Assembly (NCBI RefSeq): GCF_014652315.1
Contig: NZ_BMYO01000010.1
Span: 1 to 64,000 of the forward strand
Reading direction: 5' to 3'
Origin: Jeongeupia chitinilytica
GTDB lineage: Bacteria > Pseudomonadota > Gammaproteobacteria > Burkholderiales > Chitinibacteraceae
Length of the DNA: 64,000 nt
Position numbers and translations under genes: made by a program. Under the pieces are notes generated by a model. The model saw only the letters and a program-made list of their open reading frames with translations. It searched no databases and was not told the DNA's origin. Positions 50,884 through 60,170 of this stretch are shown here, in pieces (the first letter of the stretch is position 1; each line of letters starts with the position of its first letter).

Positions 50884-52620
50884 ATGAAAACAACTGAAAT
50901 TGCAGCACGAGCACTGCGCCATTTGCCGATCGTGCTGAGCGCCGGTCTTCTGGTCGCTTGTGGTGGCGGTGGCGGTAGCGGTGACTCCGGAGCCCCTGCA
51001 CCAATTCCGACGCCTGCACCGACCCCGACACCGGCTCCCACTCCGTTACCCGCAGGCATGGTGCCTGTCGTCGACAATACATTCGGCACCGACTGCACAG
51101 GTTCGGACTGTGGCGCCACCAGTGCGACCAGTTACTCAGGCAGCGGTGTCGGTATGTGGCGCTATTCGAACCGGAGCAACGCCGTCGCAACGGTCCCCGT
51201 CACACTGGACAATGTGGGGGGCAAGACGCTGACCATGGTGTTCAGCAACGAAACCGGTGCGGATGTCATCATGCCGCAGGTCAAACTGTCATCGGTTTCG
51301 GTCCCCCTGGGCTCATATGCGCAGCAAAAGAGTACACCTGAGCTGGGTGATGGCAACGCGATACCTGCCAGCGTTCGCGGCTTCAAGCCCACCGGACTGT
51401 CACCTGCCACACCGCAAGTTTCCCGCAATATGATCGAAGTGCCTCCCCCCGCCAAGGCCGTGGTGGGCGACTTTCAGGACTGGAAGTACCTTGACGCAAC
51501 CGATACCGATCAGACGGCGCGCGCTTACCTGAAATCGCAAACCCAGACCAGTGACGGCCGATTGATCAACATATGGGTGCAGGGCAGCGAGTTCGGTACG
51601 AATCCGGCGACCCAGATCACGCAGGTGATGGCCGACCAACTGGCGGCAAAGTTCGGCAACGGCAGCAATTCGGTCTATTCGCTGGTCACGACCCTCGCCG
51701 GCCAGCCATGGGGACCGCATCCGTATTCGAACCTGATTCCCGCAACAAGCAAAGACATCAATATCGTGGTGGTCAACTTTGCACCCGACGGCAAGGCTGG
51801 CGGTCTGCTCGGCTATTTCTATGCGCGGAACAACTTCACGACCGCATCGCAGCCCAAATCCAACGGGGCATTGGCGTTCTTCATCGACTCGGAAACCCTG
51901 TACAAGGGCGGAGATACCGGCGTGAAGGCCATCACCAGCACCTTGGCGCACGAGTTCGTGCATATGATCAACTTCTACCGGCGTGGTGTCCTGCTCGGGA
52001 GCGACTTCATCTACGACACCTGGCTTGAAGAAATGACCGCGATGATGATGGAGGACGCGATCAGCCAGAAGCTTGATCCGAGCTACAACCCGATTCGTGA
52101 TTCGCGCTTTCCGGGCTGGTTGCAAAACGGCGGCTACAACTGTGCACTGACCAGCTGGAACGACAACAACGGCAGCAACTGCTTCAGCTACAGCATTGCC
52201 GGCAGTTTCGGCGGTTTCCTGCTGCGCCAGTATGGCCTCAATTTTTACCTTACCCTGTTGAACAGCGCCGTCTCCACCGATTCGGTCCGTCTGGTCGATG
52301 CAAGCATCAGGGTCAACGGCGGCCTCGGTTTCAGCGATGCATTCCGTCGTTGGGGTACTTCGATTGCACTGATGCCCGCCGCCGGCACACCGCTGTCCTT
52401 CGGTTATCCGGCCCGATCCGACAACGGTGGACTGATGACCTTACCGGCGCTGAACGGTCCGGACTACACCAGCATGCGCGCAGCGGGTTTGCCCAAGGTC
52501 CTACCAACCACACTGAAGGCCTATTCCCACTTCCCGGTGGTACGGACCAATCTTGCGGCAACGTATTCTGAAAATGTCACCGTTCCGCCAGGCACGACCT
52601 TGTCGGTCATCGTCAACTGA
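50884..52620 (+). CDS. M30 (hyicolysin)-like metallopeptidase lipoprotein
   Basis: A 578-aa lipoprotein: signal sequence, lipobox LLVAC (Cys at 24), a Gly run, then a Pro/Thr/Ala-rich stalk (about 30-58) that would hold the protein off the membrane. The catalytic HEFVH is at 356-360, with DTWLEEMTAMMMED downstream supplying the third ligand; this HEF(Q/V)HM pattern is the M30 hyicolysin type. Cys pairs at CTGSDCG and NCALT/NCFSY may form disulfides. It is likely surface-exposed or periplasmic. Start: the first ATG with a proper signal; the ribosome site is weak. Confidence 0.8.
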   Translation: MKTTEIAARALRHLPIVLSAGLLVACGGGGGSGDSGAPAPIPTPAPTPTPAPTPLPAGMVPVVDNTFGTDCTGSDCGATSATSYSGSGVGMWRYSNRSNAVATVPVTLDNVGGKTLTMVFSNETGADVIMPQVKLSSVSVPLGSYAQQKSTPELGDGNAIPASVRGFKPTGLSPATPQVSRNMIEVPPPAKAVVGDFQDWKYLDATDTDQTARAYLKSQTQTSDGRLINIWVQGSEFGTNPATQITQVMADQLAAKFGNGSNSVYSLVTTLAGQPWGPHPYSNLIPATSKDINIVVVNFAPDGKAGGLLGYFYARNNFTTASQPKSNGALAFFIDSETLYKGGDTGVKAITSTLAHEFVHMINFYRRGVLLGSDFIYDTWLEEMTAMMMEDAISQKLDPSYNPIRDSRFPGWLQNGGYNCALTSWNDNNGSNCFSYSIAGSFGGFLLRQYGLNFYLTLLNSAVSTDSVRLVDASIRVNGGLGFSDAFRRWGTSIALMPAAGTPLSFGYPARSDNGGLMTLPALNGPDYTSMRAAGLPKVLPTTLKAYSHFPVVRTNLAATYSENVTVPPGTTLSVIVN

Positions 52621-52663
52621 TCCCCGCCTCCGCCATGAACGGGGGCATACAGGAGGTATACCC

Positions 52664-52975
52664 ATGCGCCAATGGCAAATTCCAACGGCTCTGGCTGCCG
52701 GATTGTTGACCGTGGCCTGTGCGGCTCCGACGGTCCAGCTTGGCCAGCCCATGACACTGGAAGGCAAATTGGTCCTGAAGGGCAATGCGCCTTTTGTCGT
52801 GCCGGTGCTGCAAACCGCAAAGGGAAACTGGGAACTCCGCGGCCTCGCGGAACAGACCGCCGCTCGGTTGCAGAACAAGCAGCTGCAGGTCTCCGGTACG
52901 GTCAGTCGCCTGCAGCAGGGACCTGCGCTACCGCAACTCCAGGTCAGCAGCGTCAACGAACCAGGCCTGCAGTAG
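52664..52975 (+). CDS. Small lipoprotein
   Basis: A 103-aa lipoprotein with lipobox LLTVAC (Cys at about 19) and a short beta-rich mature part (MTLEGKLVLKGNAPFVVPVL; WELRGLAEQTAARLQNKQLQ), resembling an OB-like fold. No family named. The AGGAGG ribosome site fixes the start. It follows the M30 gene by 43 bp and ends at a terminator, so the two probably share a transcript. Confidence 0.75.
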   Translation: MRQWQIPTALAAGLLTVACAAPTVQLGQPMTLEGKLVLKGNAPFVVPVLQTAKGNWELRGLAEQTAARLQNKQLQVSGTVSRLQQGPALPQLQVSSVNEPGLQ

Positions 52976-52992
52976 GCGGGTCCAGCCAAATG

Positions 52993-53016
52993 AACGGACC
53001 GCCAAGGCGGTCCGTT
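52993..53016. terminator. Terminator after the small lipoprotein gene
   Basis: AACGGACCGCC / GGCGGTCCGTT perfect 11-bp stem with a 2-nt loop, between convergent genes (the lipoprotein gene and bpt). Confidence 0.8.
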
Positions 53017-53033
53017 CTGCTTCATTCAGGCTT

Positions 53034-53762
53034 TTAATCGGGCTTAGCGTCAATCGGCCGCCACTCCGAATCCACCAGCCCCTCGATCGGCTTGTAGCGC
53101 GTCTTGTACGCCATCTTGCCGCACTGCTCGATCCAGTAGCCGAGGTACAGGTAAGGCAACCCGAACTGTCTTGCGAGACTGACCTGCCACAGCACGTTGT
53201 AGACGCCGTAACTCGCCCCCGGGACGTCCGGATCGTAGAAGGTGTAGACCGACGACATGCCGTCATCCAGCTGATCGATCAGACTGACCATGCGCAGCTG
53301 ACCGGCCTCGCGGAACTCGACGAGAAAACTGGCAACGTTGCTTTTGAGGATGAAATTCTCGTACTGTTCGCGACCATCCTGATCCATGCCGCCGCCGGCA
53401 TGGCGTCTGGCCTGATAACGCTGGTAGAGCATGAAGTGGGCATCCGAGTACTCGAGCCCGAGCAGTCGCGCGCGCAGATCACCATGCCGCTGCAGCGCGC
53501 GGCGCTGGCTGCGGTCGGCCTCGAACTCGCCGACCGGAATCCTGACCGGTACGCAGGCCCGGCAGCGGTCGCAATGGGGCCGGTAGACGAACTGGCCGCT
53601 GCGGCGAAAGCCGATCTGCACCAGCTGGCTGTAGCTCTGGGCATCGATGACTTCGGACGGCACCGCCACCTGCGAGCGCGCCAGCTGCTCGGGCAGGTAA
53701 CTGCACGGATAGGGTGCGGTGGCGTAGAACTGCAGTTGCAATGACTGGATACGCGGGTTCAT
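53034..53762 (-). CDS. bpt: Aspartate/glutamate leucyltransferase
   Basis: A 242-aa aminoacyl-tRNA-protein transferase of the Ate1/Bpt family, which adds leucine to N-terminal Asp or Glu and so marks proteins for ClpAP. Family blocks are PYPCSYLPEQLARS, FVYRPHCDRCRACVPVRIP and YLGYWIEQCGKMAYKTRY. It overlaps aat by ATGA, pairing the two N-degron transferases in one operon. The start MNPRIQSL is preferred over an upstream methionine inside aat. Confidence 0.95.
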   Translation of the reverse strand: MNPRIQSLQLQFYATAPYPCSYLPEQLARSQVAVPSEVIDAQSYSQLVQIGFRRSGQFVYRPHCDRCRACVPVRIPVGEFEADRSQRRALQRHGDLRARLLGLEYSDAHFMLYQRYQARRHAGGGMDQDGREQYENFILKSNVASFLVEFREAGQLRMVSLIDQLDDGMSSVYTFYDPDVPGASYGVYNVLWQVSLARQFGLPYLYLGYWIEQCGKMAYKTRYKPIEGLVDSEWRPIDAKPD

Positions 53763-54460
53763 CTCGGTTCCCCCTGCGCCCGGTACAACCACGGTCCGGG
53801 TACATCTGGTTGGGCAGTAAGCTTTCTCAGCCTAGCAAGAAAATCGTCGCGCGGAATTTCCCGTCCGCCGAAGCGTGCCAGATGATCGGTCCGCATCTGG
53901 CAGTCGATCAGCCCGAACCCCTGCCCTTGCAGCCAGCGCACCAGATGGACGAATGCGATTTTCGACGCGTCCGGCGCCCGCGCGAACATCGACTCGCCGT
54001 AGAACATCCGCCCGATCGCCACGCCATACAAGCCGCCGGCAAGCTGGCCGTCGATCCAGCATTCGGCACTGTGTGCCAGCCCCTGCCGGTGCAGCTCGCC
54101 GTAGCCGGCGCGGATGTCGTCACTGATCCAGGTGCCGTGTTCGTGGCCGCGCGGGGCGGCACAACCGGCCATGACCGCATCGAACGCCGTATCGAAACGG
54201 ACTTCATAAGTACGGTGACGGATGACCTTGGCCAGCGAGCGGCCGACGTGCAGTTCGTCGGGCACCAGCACCATGCGCGGATCGGGGCTCCACCACAGGA
54301 TCGGCTCGTCGGGCATGTACCAGGGAAAGATGCCGCTGCGATAGGCGGCCAGCAGCCGCGCCGCGCCCAAGTCGCCACCGGCCGCAAGCAGGCCGTTGGG
54401 TTCGGCCAGCGCATGCGCAAGCGGCGGAAAACGCAGTGTCTCGTCAAGCCAGGCGATCAT
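53759..54460 (-). CDS. aat: Leucyl/phenylalanyl-tRNA-protein transferase
   Basis: A 233-aa enzyme that adds Leu or Phe to N-terminal Lys or Arg (N-degron pathway). Conserved blocks are RSGIFPWYMPDEPILWWSPDPR, and GGLYGVAIGRMFYGESMF with ASKIAFVHL. Length matches E. coli Aat (234). The stop overlaps the bpt start, and it lies 16 bp after fur on the same strand. Confidence 0.96.
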   Translation of the reverse strand: MIAWLDETLRFPPLAHALAEPNGLLAAGGDLGAARLLAAYRSGIFPWYMPDEPILWWSPDPRMVLVPDELHVGRSLAKVIRHRTYEVRFDTAFDAVMAGCAAPRGHEHGTWISDDIRAGYGELHRQGLAHSAECWIDGQLAGGLYGVAIGRMFYGESMFARAPDASKIAFVHLVRWLQGQGFGLIDCQMRTDHLARFGGREIPRDDFLARLRKLTAQPDVPGPWLYRAQGEPR

Positions 54461-54476
54461 CAGGCCGAGCCGGTCC

Positions 54477-54896
54477 TCACTTCTTCTGCTGGCAGTCCTT
54501 GCAGATGCCGTACAGATACATCTCGTGATCCTGGATCTCGAAGCCGTGCGACTTGGCGATGGCCTCCTGGCGCAGCTCGATTTCCGGATCGCAGAATTCC
54601 TCGACCTTGCCGCACTTCACGCACACCAGATGGTCGTGATGCCCGCCCTGATTCAGTTCGAACACGGCCTTGCCGGTTTCGAAATGGTGGCGCTCGAGGA
54701 TGCCGGCCTGCTCGAACTGCGTCAGCACCCGGTAGACGGTCGCCAGACCGATATCGGTGTGCTCGGCCATCAGCACGCGATAGACGTCTTCGGCCGAGAG
54801 ATGGCGCTGTTCGCTGGTCTCGAACAGGTTGAGGATTTTCAGGCGCGGGCCGGTGGCTTTGAGGCCCATGCCCTTGAGTTCGTTGGCTTTGCTCAT
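54477..54896 (-). CDS. fur: Fur-family iron uptake regulator
   Basis: A 139-aa repressor. The DNA-binding helix is in DIGLATVYRVLTQFEQAG, the regulatory metal site includes HHDHLVC, and two CxxC pairs (CVKC and CKDC) form the structural zinc site. The start is MSKANELKGMGLK, the normal Fur N-terminus. It is divergent from bamE, the usual arrangement in Proteobacteria. A TATGAT box at 54,955-54,960 in the gap could be the bamE -10. Co-transcription with aat-bpt is possible. Confidence 0.95.
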   Translation of the reverse strand: MSKANELKGMGLKATGPRLKILNLFETSEQRHLSAEDVYRVLMAEHTDIGLATVYRVLTQFEQAGILERHHFETGKAVFELNQGGHHDHLVCVKCGKVEEFCDPEIELRQEAIAKSHGFEIQDHEMYLYGICKDCQQKK

Positions 54897-55033
54897 TGGG
54901 TTCCGTATCCGGGCAAGGTGTGTCGGCAAGGCTGCGGGGCCGGGCGACTATCGGTATGATATAGCGTTTACCGTGCCGACTCCAACCGGGTGCCGGCACA
55001 CCGATTGGCTCATTTCCACGGATTGCAGGCTCC

Positions 55034-55492
55034 ATGCAACTTCGCTTGATCGCCCCCCTGGTCGCCGCAGTGATGCTCAGCGGCTGCGGTGTCATGAACT
55101 GGCTGACCCCGTACAAACTCGACATTCCGCAAGGCAACGAAGTCACCGCCGATCTGGTCGGCCAGCTGAAGCCGGGAATGACCCGGGCACAGGTCCGCTT
55201 CCTGCTGGGTACGCCGCTGCTGACCGACCCGTTTCACGCCAACCGCTGGGATTACGTCTACAGCGATGCCCGTGGCGGCACGCTCGAAACGAAGAAAACC
55301 TTCGCGGTCTTCTTCGACGGCGACAGCCTGACGCGCTGGGAAGGCGAAACCCTGCCCGAAGCGGTCCGTGCCAAGGACGGCAAGATGCTCGATACGCGCC
55401 CGGATGCCGACAACAAGAACCTGCAAAGTGCCGTCGAGCCGGGTTCGGCTGGCGGCCCGACCCAGGAAGTCAAACCACTGCTGAAGGATTGA
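55034..55492 (+). CDS. bamE: Outer-membrane assembly lipoprotein BamE
   Basis: A 152-aa lipoprotein (lipobox MLSGC, Cys18) of the SmpA/OmlA family, part of the BAM complex. The core YKLDIPQGNEV, LKPGMTRAQVRFLLGTPLL and NRWDYVYS match the family. The C-terminal 40 residues are a polar, low-complexity tail longer than in E. coli BamE (113 aa). It lies 4 bp before dapB. Confidence 0.94.
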   Translation: MQLRLIAPLVAAVMLSGCGVMNWLTPYKLDIPQGNEVTADLVGQLKPGMTRAQVRFLLGTPLLTDPFHANRWDYVYSDARGGTLETKKTFAVFFDGDSLTRWEGETLPEAVRAKDGKMLDTRPDADNKNLQSAVEPGSAGGPTQEVKPLLKD

Positions 55493-55496
55493 GGCC

Positions 55497-56297
55497 ATGG
55501 CCATCCGTATTGCAATCGCCGGCGCTTCGGGCCGCATGGGCCGGATGCTGGTCGAAGCCACGCTCGCGGCTGCCGACTGCCAGCTGCACGCCGCGCTGGT
55601 CCGTCCGGGCAGCGACAGCCTCGGTCAGGATGCGGCCGCCTTTCTCGGCAAGGACTGCGGCGTTGCCATCGGCGCGGACCTGAAGGCGCTGGAAGGCGCC
55701 GACGTGCTGATCGACTTCACCCGCCCGGAAGGCACGCTGGCGCATCTGGCCGCCTGCCGCGCCTACGGCGTCAACATGATCATCGGCACCACCGGCTTCG
55801 GCGACGAAGAAAGTGCAGCGATCCACGCCGCCGCCGGCGACATCGCCATCGTTCACGCCTACAACATGAGTGCCGGCGTCAACCTGCTGGTCAAGTTGCT
55901 GGAAATTGCCGGCAAGGCGCTCAATGTCGGTTACGACGTCGAAGTCATCGAAATGCACCACCGGATGAAGGTCGATGCACCGTCGGGCACGGCGCTCATG
56001 CTCGGCGAAACCGTTGCCGAGGCCCAGGGCCGTACGCTCAAGGACGCGGCCGTGTACGCCCGCGAAGGCATCACCGGCGCACGCGAATCCGGCACGATCG
56101 GGTTTGCCACGCTGCGTGGCGGTGACGTGATCGGCGACCATACGGTGATCTTCGCCGGACTGGGCGAACGCATCGAGATCAGCCACAAGGCCAGCAACCG
56201 GACCATTTACGCTCAGGGCAGCCTGCGCGCCGCGCACTTCCTGGCTGACAAGACCAGCGGTTTCTACGACATGCAGGACGTACTCGGCCTGCGCTGA
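55497..56297 (+). CDS. dapB: 4-hydroxy-tetrahydrodipicolinate reductase
   Basis: A 266-aa enzyme of the diaminopimelate/lysine pathway. NAD(P)-binding GASGRMGR (9-16), IGTTGF, and the catalytic EVIEMHHRMKVDAPSGTA are present. Length is as in E. coli (273). It follows bamE by 4 bp and ends at a terminator, so the two are co-transcribed. Confidence 0.96.
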   Translation: MAIRIAIAGASGRMGRMLVEATLAAADCQLHAALVRPGSDSLGQDAAAFLGKDCGVAIGADLKALEGADVLIDFTRPEGTLAHLAACRAYGVNMIIGTTGFGDEESAAIHAAAGDIAIVHAYNMSAGVNLLVKLLEIAGKALNVGYDVEVIEMHHRMKVDAPSGTALMLGETVAEAQGRTLKDAAVYAREGITGARESGTIGFATLRGGDVIGDHTVIFAGLGERIEISHKASNRTIYAQGSLRAAHFLADKTSGFYDMQDVLGLR

Positions 56298-56315
56298 AGC
56301 CGTGACCGCCAGACG

Positions 56316-56338
56316 GGGCGCCTGCGGGCGCCCTTTTT
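56316..56338 (+). terminator. dapB terminator
   Basis: GGGCGCC / GGCGCCC stem with a 4-nt loop followed by TTTTT, 18 bp after dapB. Confidence 0.85.
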
Positions 56339-56417
56339 CGTTGCCGGACTCAATCGCTTGGGATTCGCCGCACAATCCCCTACCATATGCGGGGTTATTT
56401 ACCGACGGAGCCCTCCG

Positions 56418-56951
56418 ATGTCGACAACCCGCTACCACCCGCTTTCCATCGGCCTGCACTGGCTGATGTTCCTCCTGTTCGTGGCCGTTTACGCGGCGAT
56501 CGAACTCAAGGGTTTCATTCCCAAGGGCGAGCCGCTGCGTGCGCAGGCCACGTCGGTGCACATGCTGTGCGGCCAGCTGATTCTGCTGTTTGCCTGTGTA
56601 CGGCTGCTGGCGCGCTGGCGCTTTGGCGCACCACCCGTTCTCGGCCACAGTGCGGCGCAACGTCTGGCCGCCCACGCCGGCCACCTGCTGCTGTATCTGG
56701 TGATGTTCGTCATGCCGCTGACCGGCATCGTCTTTACCCAGGCAGGCGGCCGCGAGGTCACCTTCTTCGGTCTGCAGCTACCGCATCTGGTCGCTGCCGA
56801 CCCGGCCTTGAAAGCGTCGGTGAAGGCATTTCACGAACTGGTCGGCAATGCGGTGTACTTCCTGATCGGCATCCACGTCGCCGCGGCGGTCTGGCACCAC
56901 GTGGTGCTGAAGGACGACACGCTGCGCCGCATGCGACCGTCGTCCCGCTAA
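56418..56951 (+). CDS. Cytochrome b561
   Basis: A 177-aa inner-membrane dihaem cytochrome with four hydrophobic helices. Candidate haem-ligand His residues lie in SIGLHWLM, SVHMLCGQ, AHAGHLLLY and GIHVAAAVWHH. The CybB-type b561 proteins oxidise ubiquinol or respond to superoxide. The start after GGAG at 56406 is preferred over one 20 codons upstream. A second, distinct b561 gene begins at 63,894. Bases 56,952-57,164 hold a GGGCGCC/GGCGCCC hairpin near 56,971-56,988 but no gene. Confidence 0.9.
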   Translation: MSTTRYHPLSIGLHWLMFLLFVAVYAAIELKGFIPKGEPLRAQATSVHMLCGQLILLFACVRLLARWRFGAPPVLGHSAAQRLAAHAGHLLLYLVMFVMPLTGIVFTQAGGREVTFFGLQLPHLVAADPALKASVKAFHELVGNAVYFLIGIHVAAAVWHHVVLKDDTLRRMRPSSR

Positions 56952-57164
56952 AGCACGCCGGAAAGAAACAGGGCGCCGCATGGCGCCCCGCTGGAACGAG
57001 TCCGGCAGCTCCGTGACCGAAGGCATCCTGCTTTCACCCCGATCCCCGCCGGCAGGTTCCGGGTCGAACCGCAGTTCGACCGATGGCCGACTCAGCTTCC
57101 ATCGGCTGAACGGAACGTTGGCATCACTCCGGCCCGCGTTCCGACCTACAGTTTCAACGTAGCA

Positions 57165-58337
57165 TCAGACATTCAGTCCCGCCACGTATCCCGACGACCA
57201 CGCCCACTGAAAATTGTAACCGCCCAGCCAGCCGGTCACGTCGACGACTTCGCCGATGAAGAACAGGCCGGGAACATCGCGCGCCATCAGGGTCTTGGAA
57301 TTGATGCCTTTGGTGTCGACGCCGCCACGGGTCACCTCGGCTTTCTTGTAGCCGAGCGTCCCCGATGGCACTACCTGCCAGTCGGACAGTCGGTCGGCGA
57401 TCTCGGCGATTTGTCTGGGCAGGTACTGTTTCAGCGGTTTGTTGTCGCCGAACTGCGCGGCCAGCGCCTGTGCAAACCGGCGCGGCAGCCGTTCTGCCAG
57501 CACCGTCGACAGCAGCGCATCGCGGCTGGCGCCGGCGAGGAATTCGGCCGGGCTCTCGTCCGGCATCAGGTCGAGGTGCACCGGCTCGCCCGGTTGCCAG
57601 TACGACGACACCTGCAGGATGGCCGGCCCCGATACGCCCTTGTGTGTCAGCAGCACGTCCTCGCGGAACCGTACCTTGCCGGCGCGGACCTCGGCGGATT
57701 CGAGCGCGACGCCGGCCAGCTCGCCCCACAGGTCCTGCGGCTGGAAGGTCAGCGGCACCAGCGCGGCGCTCGTCGGCACGATGGCCAGACCGAACTGGCG
57801 CGCCAGATCGTAACCGATGCCGGTCGCGCCGATCTGCGGAATCGACAGCCCGCCGGTCGCCACGACCAGCGATGCACAGCACCAGGTTTCATCGCCGGCG
57901 TCGACTTCGAAGCCGCCTTCGACCTGCCGGACCGCGCCGATTGCCGTACCCATGCGCCACGTCACACCGCCGCGGTCGACCTCGGCCTTGAGCATGTCGA
58001 TGATCGCGCCCGAGCCCTGGTCGCAGAACAGCTGGCCCAGCGTCTTCTCGTGATAGGTGAGGCCGTACGACTCGACCAGTTTGATGAAGTCGTGCTGGGT
58101 GTACTGCGCCAGCGCCGATTTGACGAAGTGCGGGTTCTGCGAGAGGTAGCACTCCGGGCGGACGTTCAGGTTGGTGAAGTTGCACCGGCCACCGCCGGAA
58201 ATGCGGATCTTCTCGGCCAGTTTGCTTGCATGGTCGATCAGCACGACGCTGCGCCCCATGGTGCCGGCCGTCGCCGCGCACATCATCCCTGCCGCACCGG
58301 CGCCCAGCACCACCACGTCGATTGTCTTGCGTTCCAT
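57165..58337 (-). CDS. NAD(P)/FAD-dependent oxidoreductase (HI0933/YhiN-like)
   Basis: A 390-aa flavoprotein of the HI0933 family. The FAD dinucleotide motif GAGAAGMMCA is near the N-terminus, KIRISGGGRCNFTNLNV is the family signature, and GLFFIGEVVDVTGWLGGYNF closes the FAD site. The family's reaction is not established; it is related to BaiN-type reductases. The start MERKTIDV is adjacent to the FAD strand as expected. Confidence 0.9.
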   Translation of the reverse strand: MERKTIDVVVLGAGAAGMMCAATAGTMGRSVVLIDHASKLAEKIRISGGGRCNFTNLNVRPECYLSQNPHFVKSALAQYTQHDFIKLVESYGLTYHEKTLGQLFCDQGSGAIIDMLKAEVDRGGVTWRMGTAIGAVRQVEGGFEVDAGDETWCCASLVVATGGLSIPQIGATGIGYDLARQFGLAIVPTSAALVPLTFQPQDLWGELAGVALESAEVRAGKVRFREDVLLTHKGVSGPAILQVSSYWQPGEPVHLDLMPDESPAEFLAGASRDALLSTVLAERLPRRFAQALAAQFGDNKPLKQYLPRQIAEIADRLSDWQVVPSGTLGYKKAEVTRGGVDTKGINSKTLMARDVPGLFFIGEVVDVTGWLGGYNFQWAWSSGYVAGLNV

Positions 58338-58433
58338 CTGCACTCCCTTGCAAGCGGCGATTGTAGCCGCGTCGACGACGCTGCGGTTTACACTGATCGG
58401 ATCCGCAGCCCGCACCCGCCAGAAGGACGCCCC

Positions 58434-59084
58434 ATGACCTCGTTGATCCGCCGCTCCAGCCCCGAAGGCCAGGTCAAAAGCGGCCGCCTGCGCGCCGGGC
58501 GCGACACCGTCGCCACGCCGGACGAAGTGCTGGCCTTCTGGTTCGGCTGCCCGGACGACCCGGACTACCGGCAGCCCCGTGCCGCCTGGTTCCGCAAGGA
58601 CCCGGTGTTCGACGCGGCGATCCGCCGGCGTTTTCTCGCCACGGTCGAGGCCGCGCTGGCCGGGCATTGTGACGACTGGCACACCGACGCCCGCCGCACC
58701 CTGGCCTTGGTCATCGTCCTCGACCAGTTCCCCCGCAATCTGTTCCGCGGCACGGCCAGGGCCTTTGTCGGCGACACCCTTGCCTGCCGCATCGCCCATG
58801 CCGCGGTCGACGCCGGCTGGCACGACGCACTGTCGCCGGTCGAACAGCTCTTCCTTTATCTGCCGTTCGAACATGCGGAATCGCTGGCCGACCAGGAAAG
58901 GATGCTGGCCCTGACCGCCGACTGGCAGGGCCACGACGTGCTCGGCGACTTCCACCGCTACGCGGTCCTGCACCACGAAGTCATCGCCCGTTTCGGCCGC
59001 TTTCCGCACCGCAACGATGTCCTTGGCCGAGCCTGCACGCCGGACGAGCTCGACTATCTGGCACAACCCGGCGCAGGGTTCTAG
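58434..59084 (+). CDS. DUF924 family protein
   Basis: A 216-aa cytoplasmic helical (TPR-like) protein of family DUF924. Blocks are DEVLAFWFG, WFRKDPVFDAAIRRRF, LVIVLDQFPRNLFRGT and LFLYLPFEHAESL. The usual family start would be near MTPDEVLAFW; here about 25 extra N-terminal residues precede it, with the ATG after a GAAGGA site. Function unknown. It is divergent from the flavoprotein gene. Confidence 0.88.
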   Translation: MTSLIRRSSPEGQVKSGRLRAGRDTVATPDEVLAFWFGCPDDPDYRQPRAAWFRKDPVFDAAIRRRFLATVEAALAGHCDDWHTDARRTLALVIVLDQFPRNLFRGTARAFVGDTLACRIAHAAVDAGWHDALSPVEQLFLYLPFEHAESLADQERMLALTADWQGHDVLGDFHRYAVLHHEVIARFGRFPHRNDVLGRACTPDELDYLAQPGAGF

Positions 59085-59209
59085 CGTGCATGCCGGCGTG
59101 ACGCATCGGGGAAATCCGTTAGCCGAACGGGCAGCCCACCGGCATTTTTGACTGCAAATCAAGGGGGTATGCCCGGTAGAATGACGGAATCCCTCTGCCC
59201 GGAGTCCCC

Positions 59210-60010
59210 ATGTACAAGGTTATTGCCTCCGACCTCGACGGTACGCTGCTCGACGGCGACCACACCGCCTCCGCCTTCACCGCCCGGACGATGCAGGCCC
59301 TGCAGGCGCGTGGCGTGCCGCTGATCATCGCAACCGGCCGGCACTATTGCGACGTACGCGGCATCCGCGCCGCTCTGGGCATCCGCGCCCACCTGATCAC
59401 GTCGAACGGTGCACGCGTCCACGACCCGGACGACCGGCAGATGTACGCCAAGAACATTGCGCCGGCCATCGTTCGCGAAATGATGCAGCCGGAGTTCAGC
59501 GACGGCGCCACCGTCAACCTCTACCTCGATGAGGAATGGCTGATCGGCGCGCCGTGCGAATGGCTCAAGGACATGCACAAGGACTCCGGTTTCACGTACC
59601 GGATCGACGATTTGCCCAAGCACAGCGGCGAAGGTGTCGCCAAGGTGCTGTACATCGCCGAGCCGGAGCACCTGGCCAAGATCGAGGCCAAACTGTACGC
59701 GCGTTTCGGCCATGGTCTCTACATCACCTATTCGCTGCCCGACTGCCTGGAAATCATGGCACCGACGGTATCGAAGGGACATGCGCTGCAGGTGGTGCTC
59801 GATTCGCTGCAGCTGCAGATGGCCAACTGTGTCGCATTCGGCGATGGCCTGAACGATCTGGAAATGCTCGGCACCGCCGGTCATCCCTTCATGATGGGCA
59901 ACGCCAACCCCAAGCTGGTGGCACTGCTGCCCGACGTGCCGCAGATCGGCCGCAACACCGATGCCGCCGTCGCCTTGAAACTGCGCGAGCTCTTCAAGCT
60001 CGAGCAGTAA
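59210..60010 (+). CDS. HAD-superfamily phosphatase, Cof type
   Basis: A 266-aa Cof-like HAD hydrolase (sugar phosphate or FMN phosphatase type). Motif I DLDGTLLDG gives nucleophile Asp8 and acid Asp10; motif II IIATGR; Lys in TVSKGHAL; motif IV AFGDGLNDLEML. Type C2B cap between about residues 85 and 190. Substrate cannot be told from sequence. A GGAG site 6 nt upstream fixes the start. Confidence 0.93.
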   Translation: MYKVIASDLDGTLLDGDHTASAFTARTMQALQARGVPLIIATGRHYCDVRGIRAALGIRAHLITSNGARVHDPDDRQMYAKNIAPAIVREMMQPEFSDGATVNLYLDEEWLIGAPCEWLKDMHKDSGFTYRIDDLPKHSGEGVAKVLYIAEPEHLAKIEAKLYARFGHGLYITYSLPDCLEIMAPTVSKGHALQVVLDSLQLQMANCVAFGDGLNDLEMLGTAGHPFMMGNANPKLVALLPDVPQIGRNTDAAVALKLRELFKLEQ

Positions 60011-60170
60011 ACAGACCGGCGCGCTTGCGGCAACGCGGGCGCGCCGTCCCGGCGATATTCGTCGTCGGGGCGTACCGGCCGCCCGTCCCGTTCTGCACGC
60101 TCCGAACCGTGCCGAAGCCACCACGTTTTGCCATGCTCAGGATATCGATACCGATCCGGAGTGTGCGGCC

